A stretch of DNA of 11,453 nucleotides from Micractinium sp. NFX-FRZ (GCA_029339195.1 JAPTJF010000823.1:1-11453); one strand, 5' to 3'. Numbered from the stretch's first letter, positions 1-7,988 are shown. Translations and numbers: made by a program. Notes: generated by a model not told the origin, from the sequence alone.

Positions 1-70
1 TGCATCTATTTGGCGCAGCTGCTGCTGAGCCTGCCGCGCACCGCCCTCGCCCACATGCACGCTGTCGGTG

Positions 71-94
71 CCCCCCCCCCCCCCCCCCCCCCCC
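71..94. repeat. 24-base poly-C tract in intron 14
   Basis: An uninterrupted run of 24 C (G on the transcribed strand) lies 11 bases past the donor of the last visible mutase exon. The intron continues off the left edge, and no mutase coding sequence is visible in bases 1-104. Homopolymers of this length are prone to sequencing or assembly error, so the true length is uncertain. Confidence 0.9.
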
Positions 95-104
95 TTTTGC
101 TCAC

Positions 105-3100
105 GTGCACCATGTCCTCGGCGTTGCCGTGGTCGGCGGTCAGCAGGAAGCGGCCCCCCACCTGGTCCACTGCATCAAGCAGCACCTGTGGAAGCAGACA
201 AAAGAGGGGGGGCAGGCGGGGGAGGGTTCCACCCCGAAACAGTGAGGGAGGTGCAGGGTGGGGAAGGCTGCCTGCGCAGCCCAACCAGTTGCGATTCAAG
301 GGAGGGAAGTCTGGCCGGCTGGTGACGTGCAGACTACCCCCCGGGCAAGCTGCCCAGCCCCTGCCTGCTCACCACTGCCCACTAAGCCCACCTTGACACA
401 CTCATCGGTGACGGTGCAGGCCTGGATGCAGGCCTGCAGGTTGCCGGTGTGGCCCACCATGTCTGCAGGCGGGCACGGCGGGGCAAGGGCAAGGGAGAGC
501 AGCCTGAGGGCAAGGCAGAGACGGTGAAGGCAAGCAGCGGCGCCAGGAGGGACAGCTGGCGGGAGGCGGAGGGGCACTGCACCTCCTAATCGCCAGGCCG
601 TCGAACTCGCCTGGGTTGGGCAGTTTTGCAGCACGGACAGCGTCGTACCGCCGTACTGCGCCCAGCACAGCGCACGCAGCATGCCGCCACCTCGCCTCTC
701 ACCCGGGTTTGGGAAGTTGCAGCGCACAAAGTCGTACTGCCCGCTGAGCAGCGCCTCCTTGGTGGCGTCCGCGATTTTGTGGGCCTTCATGGCGGGGGCC
801 TTGTCAAAAGAAATGCCCTGGTCCGAGGGGATCTACATTCAAGCACGTGCAGACACGCGTGGCGTGTGGGAGCACGGGCGCGGTGGAGGTAACAAGTGGT
901 GTGTGGGGAGGGGCCGCGTGGCGGGGTGCACAGCACAGGCCCCGCCCGGGCTTGTGCATCGGCAGCATGCACCGACAAGAACAAAAGGCCCCCACACTGG
1001 CCTCAGGCACCCACAAAGCAAACCGTTATGCACAGGGAGGCCTCTGCCAGTCAACACCCCACACCTCCAGAAATTTCTCCAGCTTGGGGTCCAGGTACCC
1101 GCTGCGGTTGCCGTTCCAGAAGAAGGTGACGTGGCCTGGCGGGCGGGCAGGGAGGTGTGTGCGGTGAGGGCGGGTGGATTTCGTGGTCATGTTTGGAGGG
1201 CGCGCCCGGGGTTGAAAAAAAACTAGTAAATTTACATACCGTTTAATAAAACTGGAAGAACGTTTGTAGGAATATAAGCTGATACGTCTCCAGGTTGAAT
1301 TACAGGAAGTGCTGTTAATGACCTTCCACCTACATCTTTTGACATTTTAGCTGCTCTTTCTAGAAGACAAGAGTGAAGATAGAACATATCTCCTGGGACG
1401 GGGTCTGAGGCGGACAGGTCGCCCGGCGAAAGAAGCATACTCGAACACAACCGTCCCCCGGGGGGGCACTGCATCGGGTGTTGTCCTTGCAAAACCGGGC
1501 TCACCAATTTTCTGGCTCTCGCTGCAGGCGAACACGCGCAGCCCGGTGCCCACCACGTACTGCTCGCTCGCTTGCTCAATCAGCGGCGGCGGCACCAGGA
1601 AGTGCTTGGGCAGCAGCAGCTCGCCATCGTACTGCATCAGCCCCGCAAAGCGCATCTGCACAAGGCGGTACAGGTCGGTTCAGCCTTGTCGAAGCACGGC
1701 AGGACAGGGCTGGGATGAGCGCGTCTGGGTCAACATTCTAACACTCACCTGGGCCAGCTGTTGCGGTCAAATCTGGGGGTGCCAGCTGTTGCGGTCAAAC
1801 CTGGGGGGGCCTGGCCAGTGAATCCCACGGTGTCAGCACCCACCTGGGGCCGCCACTTGCGGTCAAACTTGTCTGCACCCACCTGCTGCCAGCTGTTGCG
1901 GTCAACAGTCTAGCACCCACCTGGGGCCAGCGCTTGCGGTCAAACTTGTCAAACTGGGGGTACTCTAGGGCCTGGGAGATTTCCACCATGCGGTCCGCCC
2001 TGAAGTTGAAGGTGGCCACAGCATCGCCCTCCTGCACTGCCCCAACTGCAGGAGGTGGTGGTGGGGCAGGCGGAGGAAGGGTGGCGGCGAGGTTGGAAGT
2101 TGGAAGCTGGGGGTGGGGTGGGGGGGTGGGGGGGGCGGGGGGGCTTGTTCGAATCCAGATTACCCATGGCATGCAGGGAGGCCAGGCTGAAAAGGCCAGC
2201 TGCCTTGAGCGCCCGCCCGCCCGCGTGCGTGCTGCCAGGCGGTCAGCATGGCGCAGCGTTGCGCCCACCTGGCTTGCCATCCTCCCCCACGATCACCCAG
2301 GGATCGACGTACTGGTCTGCAGGCAGGCAGCGTGTGCGGCGCACAGGACGGCAGGTGAGAAGCCGTGAGGACGGGTGGTTGCAAGCACAATGTGCAGAAC
2401 ATGGCGCTGCACATCAGAACCCACAAGCTCCCATGCCCATGCCCCCTTCCTTCTCCCACCCTCCACGTCCTTACTTCATCCCGTGACCATCACGCTCCCT
2501 TCCTGCTCCCGCCCAGCACCCTTCCTCCCTCTTGTCTTCCCTTCCCTTCCACTGGCTGGGCGCCCTTCCAGCGCCCGAGCAGCACACCCCTGGCTCACCA
2601 GACACGCTGTTGTCCTTCTTCAGCTTCCTCACTGCCTCCACTGGATCTGTAAAAGTGTGGGGCGCCTCCCCTAGCACGTGGGCATAGTACCCCCGCTGCA
2701 CCACGCGCCAATCGCTCTGCACGGGTGGCGTGGAGCAAGGGGGCACAGGAGGGAGCCAGGTTGCGGAGGCTGGTGCGGGCAAATGAGGGCGAGCAGGGTG
2801 GGAGGGTGCGGCCTCACATGCATATGTAGTGAATTGAAGAGGCGGGGCGGGCACACTGAACGGCCAGCTGCCAGCGCATGCACGCACACAACGTCAGGCG
2901 CTGAACGCATTGCCCCACCAACCCCGTGCCCCCCGCGCAGTGCATACGCTGCAGTGCACCCGGGCCTCGCCAAAATGCCCTCCCTCTGGCCAAGCCTGCC
3001 CTCACCCACCCACCCACCCACCTCGTAGCGGTCCATGGTTGTGGCCATGCGGCCGCCCCCCGATGCGATGCGCACATCCACGCCGTGCTGGGAGCTCAGC

Positions 3101-5578
3101 TTCTGCGCGTCCCCATGCAGGCGCTCCACCCAGGCCACCGCTGTGTCGTCCCCCACGTCACGCCCATCTGCAAGGCAGGGCACGTGCAAGGCAGGGCAGG
3201 GCGGACAGAAGATGAATCAATCGGGACCCAGAAGGCTCTCCGTGCAGCAGCCGCTCCACGAAGGGTGCCTCTGTGTCGTCTAACCCACGCCCACCTGCAA
3301 GGCAGGGCAAGGGAGCAGGCAGGCAGACGGGCAGGTGATATAAGCTGGTACTTGGGCATCCCAGCAAGTGGGCGGGTGGTTAAGAGTCTGCAGAGCCTGT
3401 TTGCATGGACTTGTTGTGCATACATGCTGCCTGCCCACCTGCCTGCCAAGCAGCTTGCCACAGGTGCAACCGGTCCCTGGTGCCCCACCCACCTGAGAGG
3501 ACGTGCAGGCGGATGCGCTTCACCCCGTGCTTGATGGCCCCCTCCATCAGCAGCATGAGCTGGTCGTAACTGCAGGGCAGGCCAGGGCGGGGCAGCCACG
3601 ACAGGGATGGGTGAGGGCACTTGCACAGAGAGAAGGGGCATGTGTGTTGGGAGGAGGGCCAATCGCAGCAAGCGGCGGTCGCACGTGCAGGGAGCCATCC
3701 AGGCACAAGGGCTACAGGCATCAGGTGGGCCGAAGCCATGAAACCCAGGCGGCAAATTTACTGGGGCAGGCGTGCATAGGGGTCCTCTGCAAGGCTGCCC
3801 CCCACAACTGGGTTACCACTGAGCAGCCTGCCGGCGCAGCTGCCACCCCGAAGCACCGCCCTGTCGCACCCACCACATCACCACGCACCGCGAGTGCACG
3901 CCGCCGTCGGAGAGGAGGCCGATGAGGTGCAGGGTGCCCTTGACCGCGTACGGCTCAATGAACTTCCAGCCATCCAGCTCAAACAGCTTGCCTGCTAGCA
4001 AGAAACAATCGAGTACACGTGAGCGTCAATGAACGTCCGCCAGCCATCCAGCTCAAACAGCTTGCCTGCTCAGTGTGGGGCGCAGAGAAGTAGCTACGGC
4101 ACAGCGTGTGACAAGTGGCAAGGGGGAGAGGTGCGTGGCTGCAGGCCTGCGTGGATGGGCGCAGCCCACAGCAAGTCTGCCAATGTGTTCCTCTGCATCG
4201 CTGCTGGCTCGCCGGGGATTTACAACTGATTCATCGAGTGAACCCCTCATGCCCCCAGTATCTCACCCTGCTCCTGCTTGCTGACCCGACGCTCTGCTCC
4301 CGCCATCAACTCCTGCCCTCCCTCCCTTCCCTCCCATCCCACCCACCAGTGGCCAGCGCTGCATCCACGCACTTGGCGCCCTGGTCCACAATCTGGCCAG
4401 CGCCCAGAGCGTTGTGGCCCACCTGCAGGGGGCAGAGGAGGCAGGGAGGGGCAAGGCGGGGCAGGCAACGATAGCGTCAGACACCGAGAGAAGGCTTGGC
4501 CAGCGCTCAGAGTGGGGTGGCCCACCGGCAAGGGGCACAGGAGGCAGGGGGGGGCAGCGATGACAGCACAGCGCGGGGCAGGGTGGGGCATGCTGGGCCG
4601 GCACAAGGAAAGGCTGGGCCGTCAGGCGGGCATCAGGCGGCCGTCGGGCGGCCGTCAGGAGGCAGTCAGGCAGGCCGTCAGGCGGGCAGTCAGACATGCA
4701 GGCTGTCAGGCGGGCAGTCAGGTGGGCCGTCGGGCCGTCAGGCGGGCAGTCGAGCGGGCCGTCAGGCGGGGGCGTCAGGCGGGCCGTCAGCCAGGCAGGG
4801 AGGGCTGGCAGGATGCGGCCTGCCACCTTTGAGCTATCAACCATCCTCCCCACCGCATCCCAGGCATCCATTCGTTTCAGCCCACCAGCCTGGCCCCGCC
4901 CACTCCTGGTCCCCCCACCTCGCTGTTGCCCATGTCAGCGTCGCTGGGCAGGCCCACCGCGGTGCCGTGCGCCTTGAGCAGGCGCCAGCGCCGGGGGGCT
5001 CCCTGCTTCAGCGCATCTAAGGTGGGTGTGTGCGCCTCGTGCACAGCGTTGTAACCGTCGTGGTACCTGCAGGAGGGTTGGGTGAGGGGCGGAACCAGGG
5101 GCAGCATGAGCATTGCATTACGGTGGGCGTTTTAGCAGCCATGAGGCCTGCTGGGGGAGTGGGTGTGCATGTTCATGACTTGCCGGTTGTGGTTTTCTAA
5201 GGGTAGGGGCATGAGGCAGCGGGGGACGGGTGAGCGGAGACTGCAGGATGGTGACAGCAGGCGATGGCGCACGGCAGCAGGCAGCGGGCACCCAAATAGA
5301 CCTGCCGCCCAGCGCTTCCCGCCCTCCGTTGCCCCTGCCCCAGCCAGCCCTGCCAGGCCCTTTCATGCCTGTGTCCCAACTCACTTGCTCTCCCCCAGGC
5401 CATCTAGCACGATCACCAGCAGTGGCGCCGTGCCGCGGGGGATGGTGGGGTGGAACGTGAGGCGAAACTCGGCGGGCGCTGCCGCCATGTCGGCCGCCGC
5501 CACCGCCGCTTGGTGCTCGGGCAGCTTCTGTCCATACTGCTCATCCCGCAGCGTTGCTGCATGCCCTGCAGCCGACAT
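105..5578 (-). CDS. iPGAM: 2,3-bisphosphoglycerate-independent phosphoglycerate mutase (14 exons, 3' end off window)
   Basis: Interconverts 3- and 2-phosphoglycerate in glycolysis using two metal ions and a phosphoserine, without a bisphosphoglycerate cofactor. Exons, in order of translation: 5385-5578, 4919-5066, 4347-4422, 3889-3991, 3493-3569, 3022-3167, 2599-2716, 2269-2316, 1921-2045, 1505-1655, 1065-1135, 703-832, 392-462, 105-185. They join in phase to 513 residues. Visible family motifs are LDGLGES (metal Asp59), [10 protein letters not shown] (phosphoserine Ser113), SDGGVHSR (167-174), SDGRD (199-203), NFRADR (317-322), [20 protein letters not shown] (Asp463, His467) and TADHGNAED (Asp504, His505). 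The remaining metal His, in the TSHT motif, and roughly the last 70-80 residues of the family lie off the left edge. Met1 follows an in-frame TAG at 5585-5587; Met31 is an alternative start. I see no convincing transit peptide, so a cytosolic enzyme is likely. All donors are GT; acceptors are mostly CTGCAG. Confidence 0.96.
604..668 (-). repeat. Degenerate copy of exon 12 3' end and donor, in intron 12
   Basis: Read on the minus strand, this segment resembles about 697-757, the end of exon 12 plus its donor. The exon encodes [14 protein letters not shown] across the junction; the copy can be read as [16 protein letters not shown]. Small indels separate the two, and the donor GGGTGAG has become AGGCGAG. 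Its spacing from the original is about 90-95 bp. Using this donor would shift the frame into exon 13, so it is read as a decayed tandem duplication and not a coding exon. Confidence 0.75.
1214..1396 (-). pseudogene. atpA/atp1: Fragment of organellar ATP synthase alpha subunit gene (NUMT/NUPT) inside mutase intron 10
   Basis: This AT-rich block is sharply unlike its GC-rich surroundings. On the minus strand, 1259-1396 translates to recognisable F1 alpha-subunit sequence: [19 protein letters not shown], then [11 protein letters not shown], then [11 protein letters not shown]. The family reads HSR where this has HSC, and GGG where this has GGR; two residues are missing after ALPVI. After TNV the similarity fades and TAA and TAG stops appear. 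Codons end mostly in A or T (TTA, ACA, GTA, CCT), as in organelle genes. I infer an organelle DNA insertion that has decayed. AAKMS slightly favours a mitochondrial over a plastid source, but I cannot decide. It lies wholly within intron 10 (1136-1504) and does not disturb the flanking exons. Confidence 0.88.
1741..1911 (-). repeat. Four tandem degenerate copies of exon 9 3' end with donor, in intron 9
   Basis: The true exon 9 end is 1921-1950 ([10 protein letters not shown], then GTGGGTG). Downstream on the minus strand come copies at 1883-1910, 1844-1873, 1773-1800 and 1749-1772. All share the core TTGACCGCAA. Three are followed by an intact donor: GTGGGTG after the first two and GTGAGTG after the last. 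Only the 1921 donor leaves the frame correct for exon 10 (next codon ATG, conserved MRFAG). The first two copied donors sit in another phase and would shift the frame, and the read-through frame stops before the other copies. Confidence 0.88.
2109..2143. repeat. G-rich tract in intron 8
   Basis: Runs of 4-8 G separated by single T or C bases on the plus strand, so C-rich in the mutase pre-mRNA, about 65 bases after the acceptor-proximal end of exon 9. The plus strand could form a G-quadruplex. No coding sequence is seen in intron 8 (2046-2268). Confidence 0.8.
3225..3309 (-). repeat. Pseudo-exon: degenerate copy of exon 6 5' end with acceptor, in intron 5
   Basis: This is a diverged copy of about 3100-3182, which contains the exon 6 acceptor and its first codons. 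In phase with exon 5 it reads [20 protein letters not shown] beside the real [20 protein letters not shown]. The acceptor TTGCAG is intact and the frame stays open, but both Asp residues of the substrate-binding DGRD motif are lost and no donor follows at a matching place. A decayed duplicated exon is the best reading. Confidence 0.8.
4024..4071 (-). repeat. Recent copy of exon 4 5' end with acceptor, in intron 3
   Basis: Positions 4040-4070 are identical over 31 bases to 3966-3996, an offset of 74 bp; similarity extends to the codons for FI beyond. The copy has an acceptor (GAGCAG) and reads [15 protein letters not shown]. Continuing in frame it meets TAG at the real acceptor (GCTAGCAG), so using this upstream acceptor without another splice would truncate the protein. 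The high identity marks it as the youngest of the junction copies. Confidence 0.92.
4495..4560 (-). repeat. Degenerate copy of exon 3 5' end and polypyrimidine tract, in intron 2
   Basis: Similar to about 4391-4456, which holds the start of exon 3 ([10 protein letters not shown]) and the intron upstream of it. The copy reads [10 protein letters not shown]. The acceptor CTGCAG has become TTGCCG, losing the AG, so this copy cannot be spliced at the same place. Similarity by eye is a little over 80% across roughly 53 bases. Confidence 0.85.
4619..4800. repeat. GC-rich minisatellite of about 12 bp in intron 2
   Basis: Many imperfect copies of GTCAGGCGGGCA / GTCAGGCGGGCC on the plus strand, with variants GTCGGGCGGCC, GTCAGGAGGCA and GTCAGGTGGGCC. 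It occupies the donor-proximal middle of intron 2 (4423-4918), the longest mutase intron. No coding role is seen; copy number is likely variable. Confidence 0.9.
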
Positions 5579-6403
5579 GCTGGCCTAGTCTGCTGCGTGC
5601 TGAGCAAGGGTGGTGGTGCTGCAGGGGCAGTGGCAGCAGTCGGCAGATGGGCGTGTGTGCGGCACCGGTGGCGACGGAGCAGGCACTCTACAGATGCATT
5701 GCAGAGACAGCGGCAGCCGGTATCTTTTGGAATTGGGCTCGGTTGCCTGTTGCAGTGCCCACCTCGGGCTCCAAGGCGTAAACTTGCTCTGGTTTGTTTC
5801 GGTTTTGGTGACAGCGAGTTCTGAACGCCTGTTAGGTTCTTTCAAGCACGTCTGATCTCTGTGGGGGTTGGGAATTGGCCCCTGAGAACGCACTCGGGTC
5901 AGAAGGGATGGCCAACGCAGCGCTTAGCTGGAGTCCGTCAGCAAATGGAAGAGCTCATTCCAGAGCGGTGCAGGGCATGTCCAAAAGGTTTCTGGCACCG
6001 CAGAAAAGCACCCACAGCTTCGGCGCGCTCAGGTGCGCAACCCTAGGTGCCCACTGCTGCCGCCGCCTGCACCCCGCTGCTGCACCATCTTCGCCATGCT
6101 GCCGCATTGCCTGAATGCATGGGTGTTAGAGAAGAGGAGCCGCAGTCAGTAAGTGCGGCCCGCTCGATACATACACCCCACATCCACACTCCGGCCGCCG
6201 TTTTCGGCGGGTTGCCTTGTTTGCGTGCCCTGCGCGCGATCCCAAGTGGCTCCCCGCTTTAGCAGGCGGCTGACATGCCCCCGCCGCCGCCGCCACCCCC
6301 CGCCGCCGCCGCTGCTGCCGCCAGGCGCCGTCTGCACCCCTTCCATGCATTGCTATGTAGTTCCCGCCTTGTCTGATATGCAGGCCAACGGCTGTGGGGA
6401 GGC
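5579..6403. promoter_or_regulatory. Divergent intergenic region, probable shared promoter
   Basis: An 825-bp gap between two head-to-head coding starts: the mutase on minus and the OXLD1-like gene on plus. It must hold both 5' UTRs and core promoters unless upstream noncoding exons exist. On the minus strand there are two CCAAT pentamers (5732-5736 and 5874-5878), which could be chance. No TATA box is clear in either direction. TATGCAG at 6377-6383 could be an acceptor for a 5' UTR intron of the plus-strand gene. Nothing convincing is coded here. Confidence 0.5.
6281..6322. repeat. GCC-rich trinucleotide tract upstream of the OXLD1-like gene
   Basis: Imperfect (GCC)n/(CCG)n microsatellite broken by ACCCCC and GCTGCT, about 80-120 bases before the plus-strand start codon. 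It probably lies in the 5' UTR or core promoter. No in-frame coding continues from it into the gene, because TGA at 6374-6376 intervenes. Confidence 0.8.
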
Positions 6404-7276
6404 ATGGCGCTTGGCGCGTTGCTGCGCAGAATGCTTGCCGCCCAACAGCTGGCGGGCTGGCAGCCGCCGGTGCGACTGGCGCTGGTGCGCCTCGCCTGCC
6501 AGCCCTCGAATGCGGCCCTAACGACAGCCATTGGCAGTGCCAGCCGCAGCACAGCAGCATCCGGGTTTCTGCACCCGCCGCAAGCAGCTGCGGCCTGGCA
6601 CTCCAGTGCTGCCAGCGCCAGCCCGGCGGCTAGCAGCATGACCAGCAGCAGCGCAACACGCGGCCCGTTAGAGCCGCCCACAGAGCCAGATTCGGCAGAG
6701 TGCTGCGGCCGGGGCTGTGCCGAGTGCGTGTGGACGGTGTATTATGAGGACATGAGGGAGTACCAGGCGGCTGTAGCGGCAGCTAGGGGGGAGGCCCCTC
6801 CTGAAGACCCGTTTGCTGCCATGGAGCGACGGCTGGCGGAGCAGGCGCAGCAGGCAAAGCTGGAGGCGGTGCAGCAGGCGAACGTGCAGCAAGCTCAGCA
6901 AGTGGAGCAGGCAGACACGCAGCAGGCTCAGCACACGCGGCAGGCGGATGTGCAGCAAGCTCAGCACACGCGGCAGGCGGACACGCAACAGGCGCAGCAC
7001 ACACAGCAGGCGGACGTGCGGCAGGCACAGCACACACAGCAGGCGGACACGCAGTCTGCGCAGCAAACACAGCAGGCAGATACACAGTCTGCGCATGAAG
7101 CACAGCAGGCCGACGCGCAACGCGCGCAGCAAGCAGCGCAAGCAGATGCGCAGCACGCGCGGCAAGCAGCACAGGCAGACGCGCAGCACGCGCAGCAAGC
7201 AGCGCAGGCTGACGCGGAGCAAGCACAGCAAGCACAGCAGGCGGACACGCAGCACGCGCAGCATGAAGCAGCGTAG
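6404..7276 (+). CDS. OXLD1-like protein: oxidoreductase-like domain plus 11-residue repeats
   Basis: 290 residues, apparently a single exon. The first 90 or so are rich in Ala, Arg, Ser and Gln and nearly free of acidic residues, typical of a mitochondrial targeting peptide. Residues 94-122 carry the oxidoreductase-like motif: EPDSAECC, then GRGCAECVWTVYYEDMREY, with Cys100, 101, 105 and 108. The same short CC-xxx-C-xx-CVW motif is found in human OXLD1 and fungal and plant relatives. Despite the family name, its biochemical activity is not established to my knowledge. Residues 141-170 look helical and Gln-rich, and 171-290 are eleven 11-residue repeats. Met1 is the first Met after an in-frame TGA at 6374-6376; Met10 is an alternative. 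The TAG stop is suspect because the frame continues. Confidence 0.8.
   Translation: MALGALLRRMLAAQQLAGWQPPVRLALVRLACQPSNAALTTAIGSASRSTAASGFLHPPQAAAAWHSSAASASPAASSMTSSSATRGPLEPPTEPDSAECCGRGCAECVWTVYYEDMREYQAAVAAARGEAPPEDPFAAMERRLAEQAQQAKLEAVQQANVQQAQQVEQADTQQAQHTRQADVQQAQHTRQADTQQAQHTQQADVRQAQHTQQADTQSAQQTQQADTQSAHEAQQADAQRAQQAAQADAQHARQAAQADAQHAQQAAQADAEQAQQAQQADTQHAQHEAA
6914..7273 (+). repeat. Eleven 33-bp repeats encoding a Gln/Ala 11-residue (hendecad) unit
   Basis: The unit is DTQQAQHTRQA, with Asp at residues 171, 182, 193, 204, 215, 226, 237, 248, 259, 270 and 281, so the period is exactly 11 without slips. Early units have HT before the last three residues; later ones drift to Ala-rich forms (DAQHAQQAAQA). 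Eleven residues make three helical turns, so a long straight helix or right-handed coiled coil is likely. The last unit is cut by the TAG. Confidence 0.92.
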
Positions 7277-7324
7277 CATGCGGCGGCTGACACGCAGCAG
7301 TTCAAGGTGGCTATAGCGGCACTT

Positions 7325-7357
<33 letters not shown>

Positions 7358-7441
7358 GAGGCCGGGCTTACGCCTTCATCGTTGGCAGGCCTCGAGGAGC
7401 AGCAGCCGGAGTGGGTCGCCGCTGGCGGAACGGCCAGCTGA
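7277..7441 (+). other. Open continuation of the OXLD1-like frame beyond TAG
   Basis: After TAG (7274-7276) the same frame runs 54 more codons to TGA at 7439-7441. It starts HAAADTQQ, echoing the repeat unit, then has nine Gln and ends EEQQPEWVAAGGTAS. This looks like former or actual coding sequence. CAG to TAG is one transition, and Gln suits this position. It may be 3' UTR after a recent nonsense change, a readthrough extension, or a sequencing error. Confidence 0.6.
7328..7354 (+). repeat. (CAG)9 trinucleotide run
   Basis: Nine perfect CAG codons in frame with the OXLD1-like gene but downstream of its TAG stop; they would encode nine glutamines if that stop is read through or is not genuine. 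Confidence 0.95.
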
Positions 7442-7988
7442 CCCTTTCTACCATATTCCCTTGTGACCAGCCCTGTTCTCCTGGGACCCACGTCTGTAGC
7501 GCCACAGTGCCATGTACCCCTTCGCCACAGTGTACAACCCCACAACCTTTTCTGCCGCATTGCCTCAGTGTTTCCGTTTTACACCCTGAACATGCATTGT
7601 TACTTGCTTGCATTTTTTCAACCATTACCTGCCACCGCCTATGCCCTTTACCTCTCTGCCTGCCACTCAACAGCTCGCCCGCACGCTCACCCTGCTCGCC
7701 AGCGTTACCCCTGCATCTGTTCATGCCTGCCTGCTCTCTGGTGCATATCCCTCACGCTTCTGCGTGCTCTGCTCGACAAGCTTGCGCTGGCTTGTTGGCT
7801 GCGTACAGTTCCTTGCAGCGCTTGTTGTTGTATTGTAGCTGACTCACTCATGATTGGCAGCAGGCCGCAACCACAGAAGCAAAGCAGAGCACACCTCGAA
7901 AACCTAGCATTCCGCGCGTGCTTCACGATGCATCAATGCCTCTGGGAAGCGGGGCAGGTACAGGCACCCGGGTGCCTGCGCCAGGCCA
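7442..7988. other. Convergent (tail-to-tail) spacer
   Basis: 547 bp between the TGA after the plus-strand frame and the TGA of the minus-strand APE2 gene. It is pyrimidine-rich on plus and must contain both 3' UTRs. A TGTAA, the poly(A) signal used by many chlorophytes, lies on the minus strand at 7579-7583 and could serve APE2; none is seen on plus. I see no credible gene. Confidence 0.6.

Noticed and set aside
402..668. Exon 12 copy as a true alternative exon
   Set aside because: Its donor is GC-type and out of phase with exon 13, indels break similarity to the family, and no acceptor equivalent is present.
1232..1579. 115-codon minus-strand frame as a functional gene containing the ATP synthase segment
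   Set aside because: Only about 46 codons resemble the alpha subunit, lacking the rest of the protein; the upstream part is mutase intron and out-of-frame exon 10, and stops follow directly.
5732..5878. Definite promoter call from two CCAAT pentamers
   Set aside because: Five-base motifs arise by chance at this length, and no supporting TATA or initiator is clear; kept only as a note on the intergenic region.
6914..7273. CRISPR-like array
   Set aside because: The 33-bp periodicity is continuous coding repeat without unique spacers, in an intron-bearing eukaryotic context.
6668..7357. 229-codon minus-strand frame rich in Leu, Cys and Arg
   Set aside because: Mirror of the CAG-rich repeats of the OXLD1-like gene; its Leu/Cys pattern is just the reverse complement of Gln/Ala codons.
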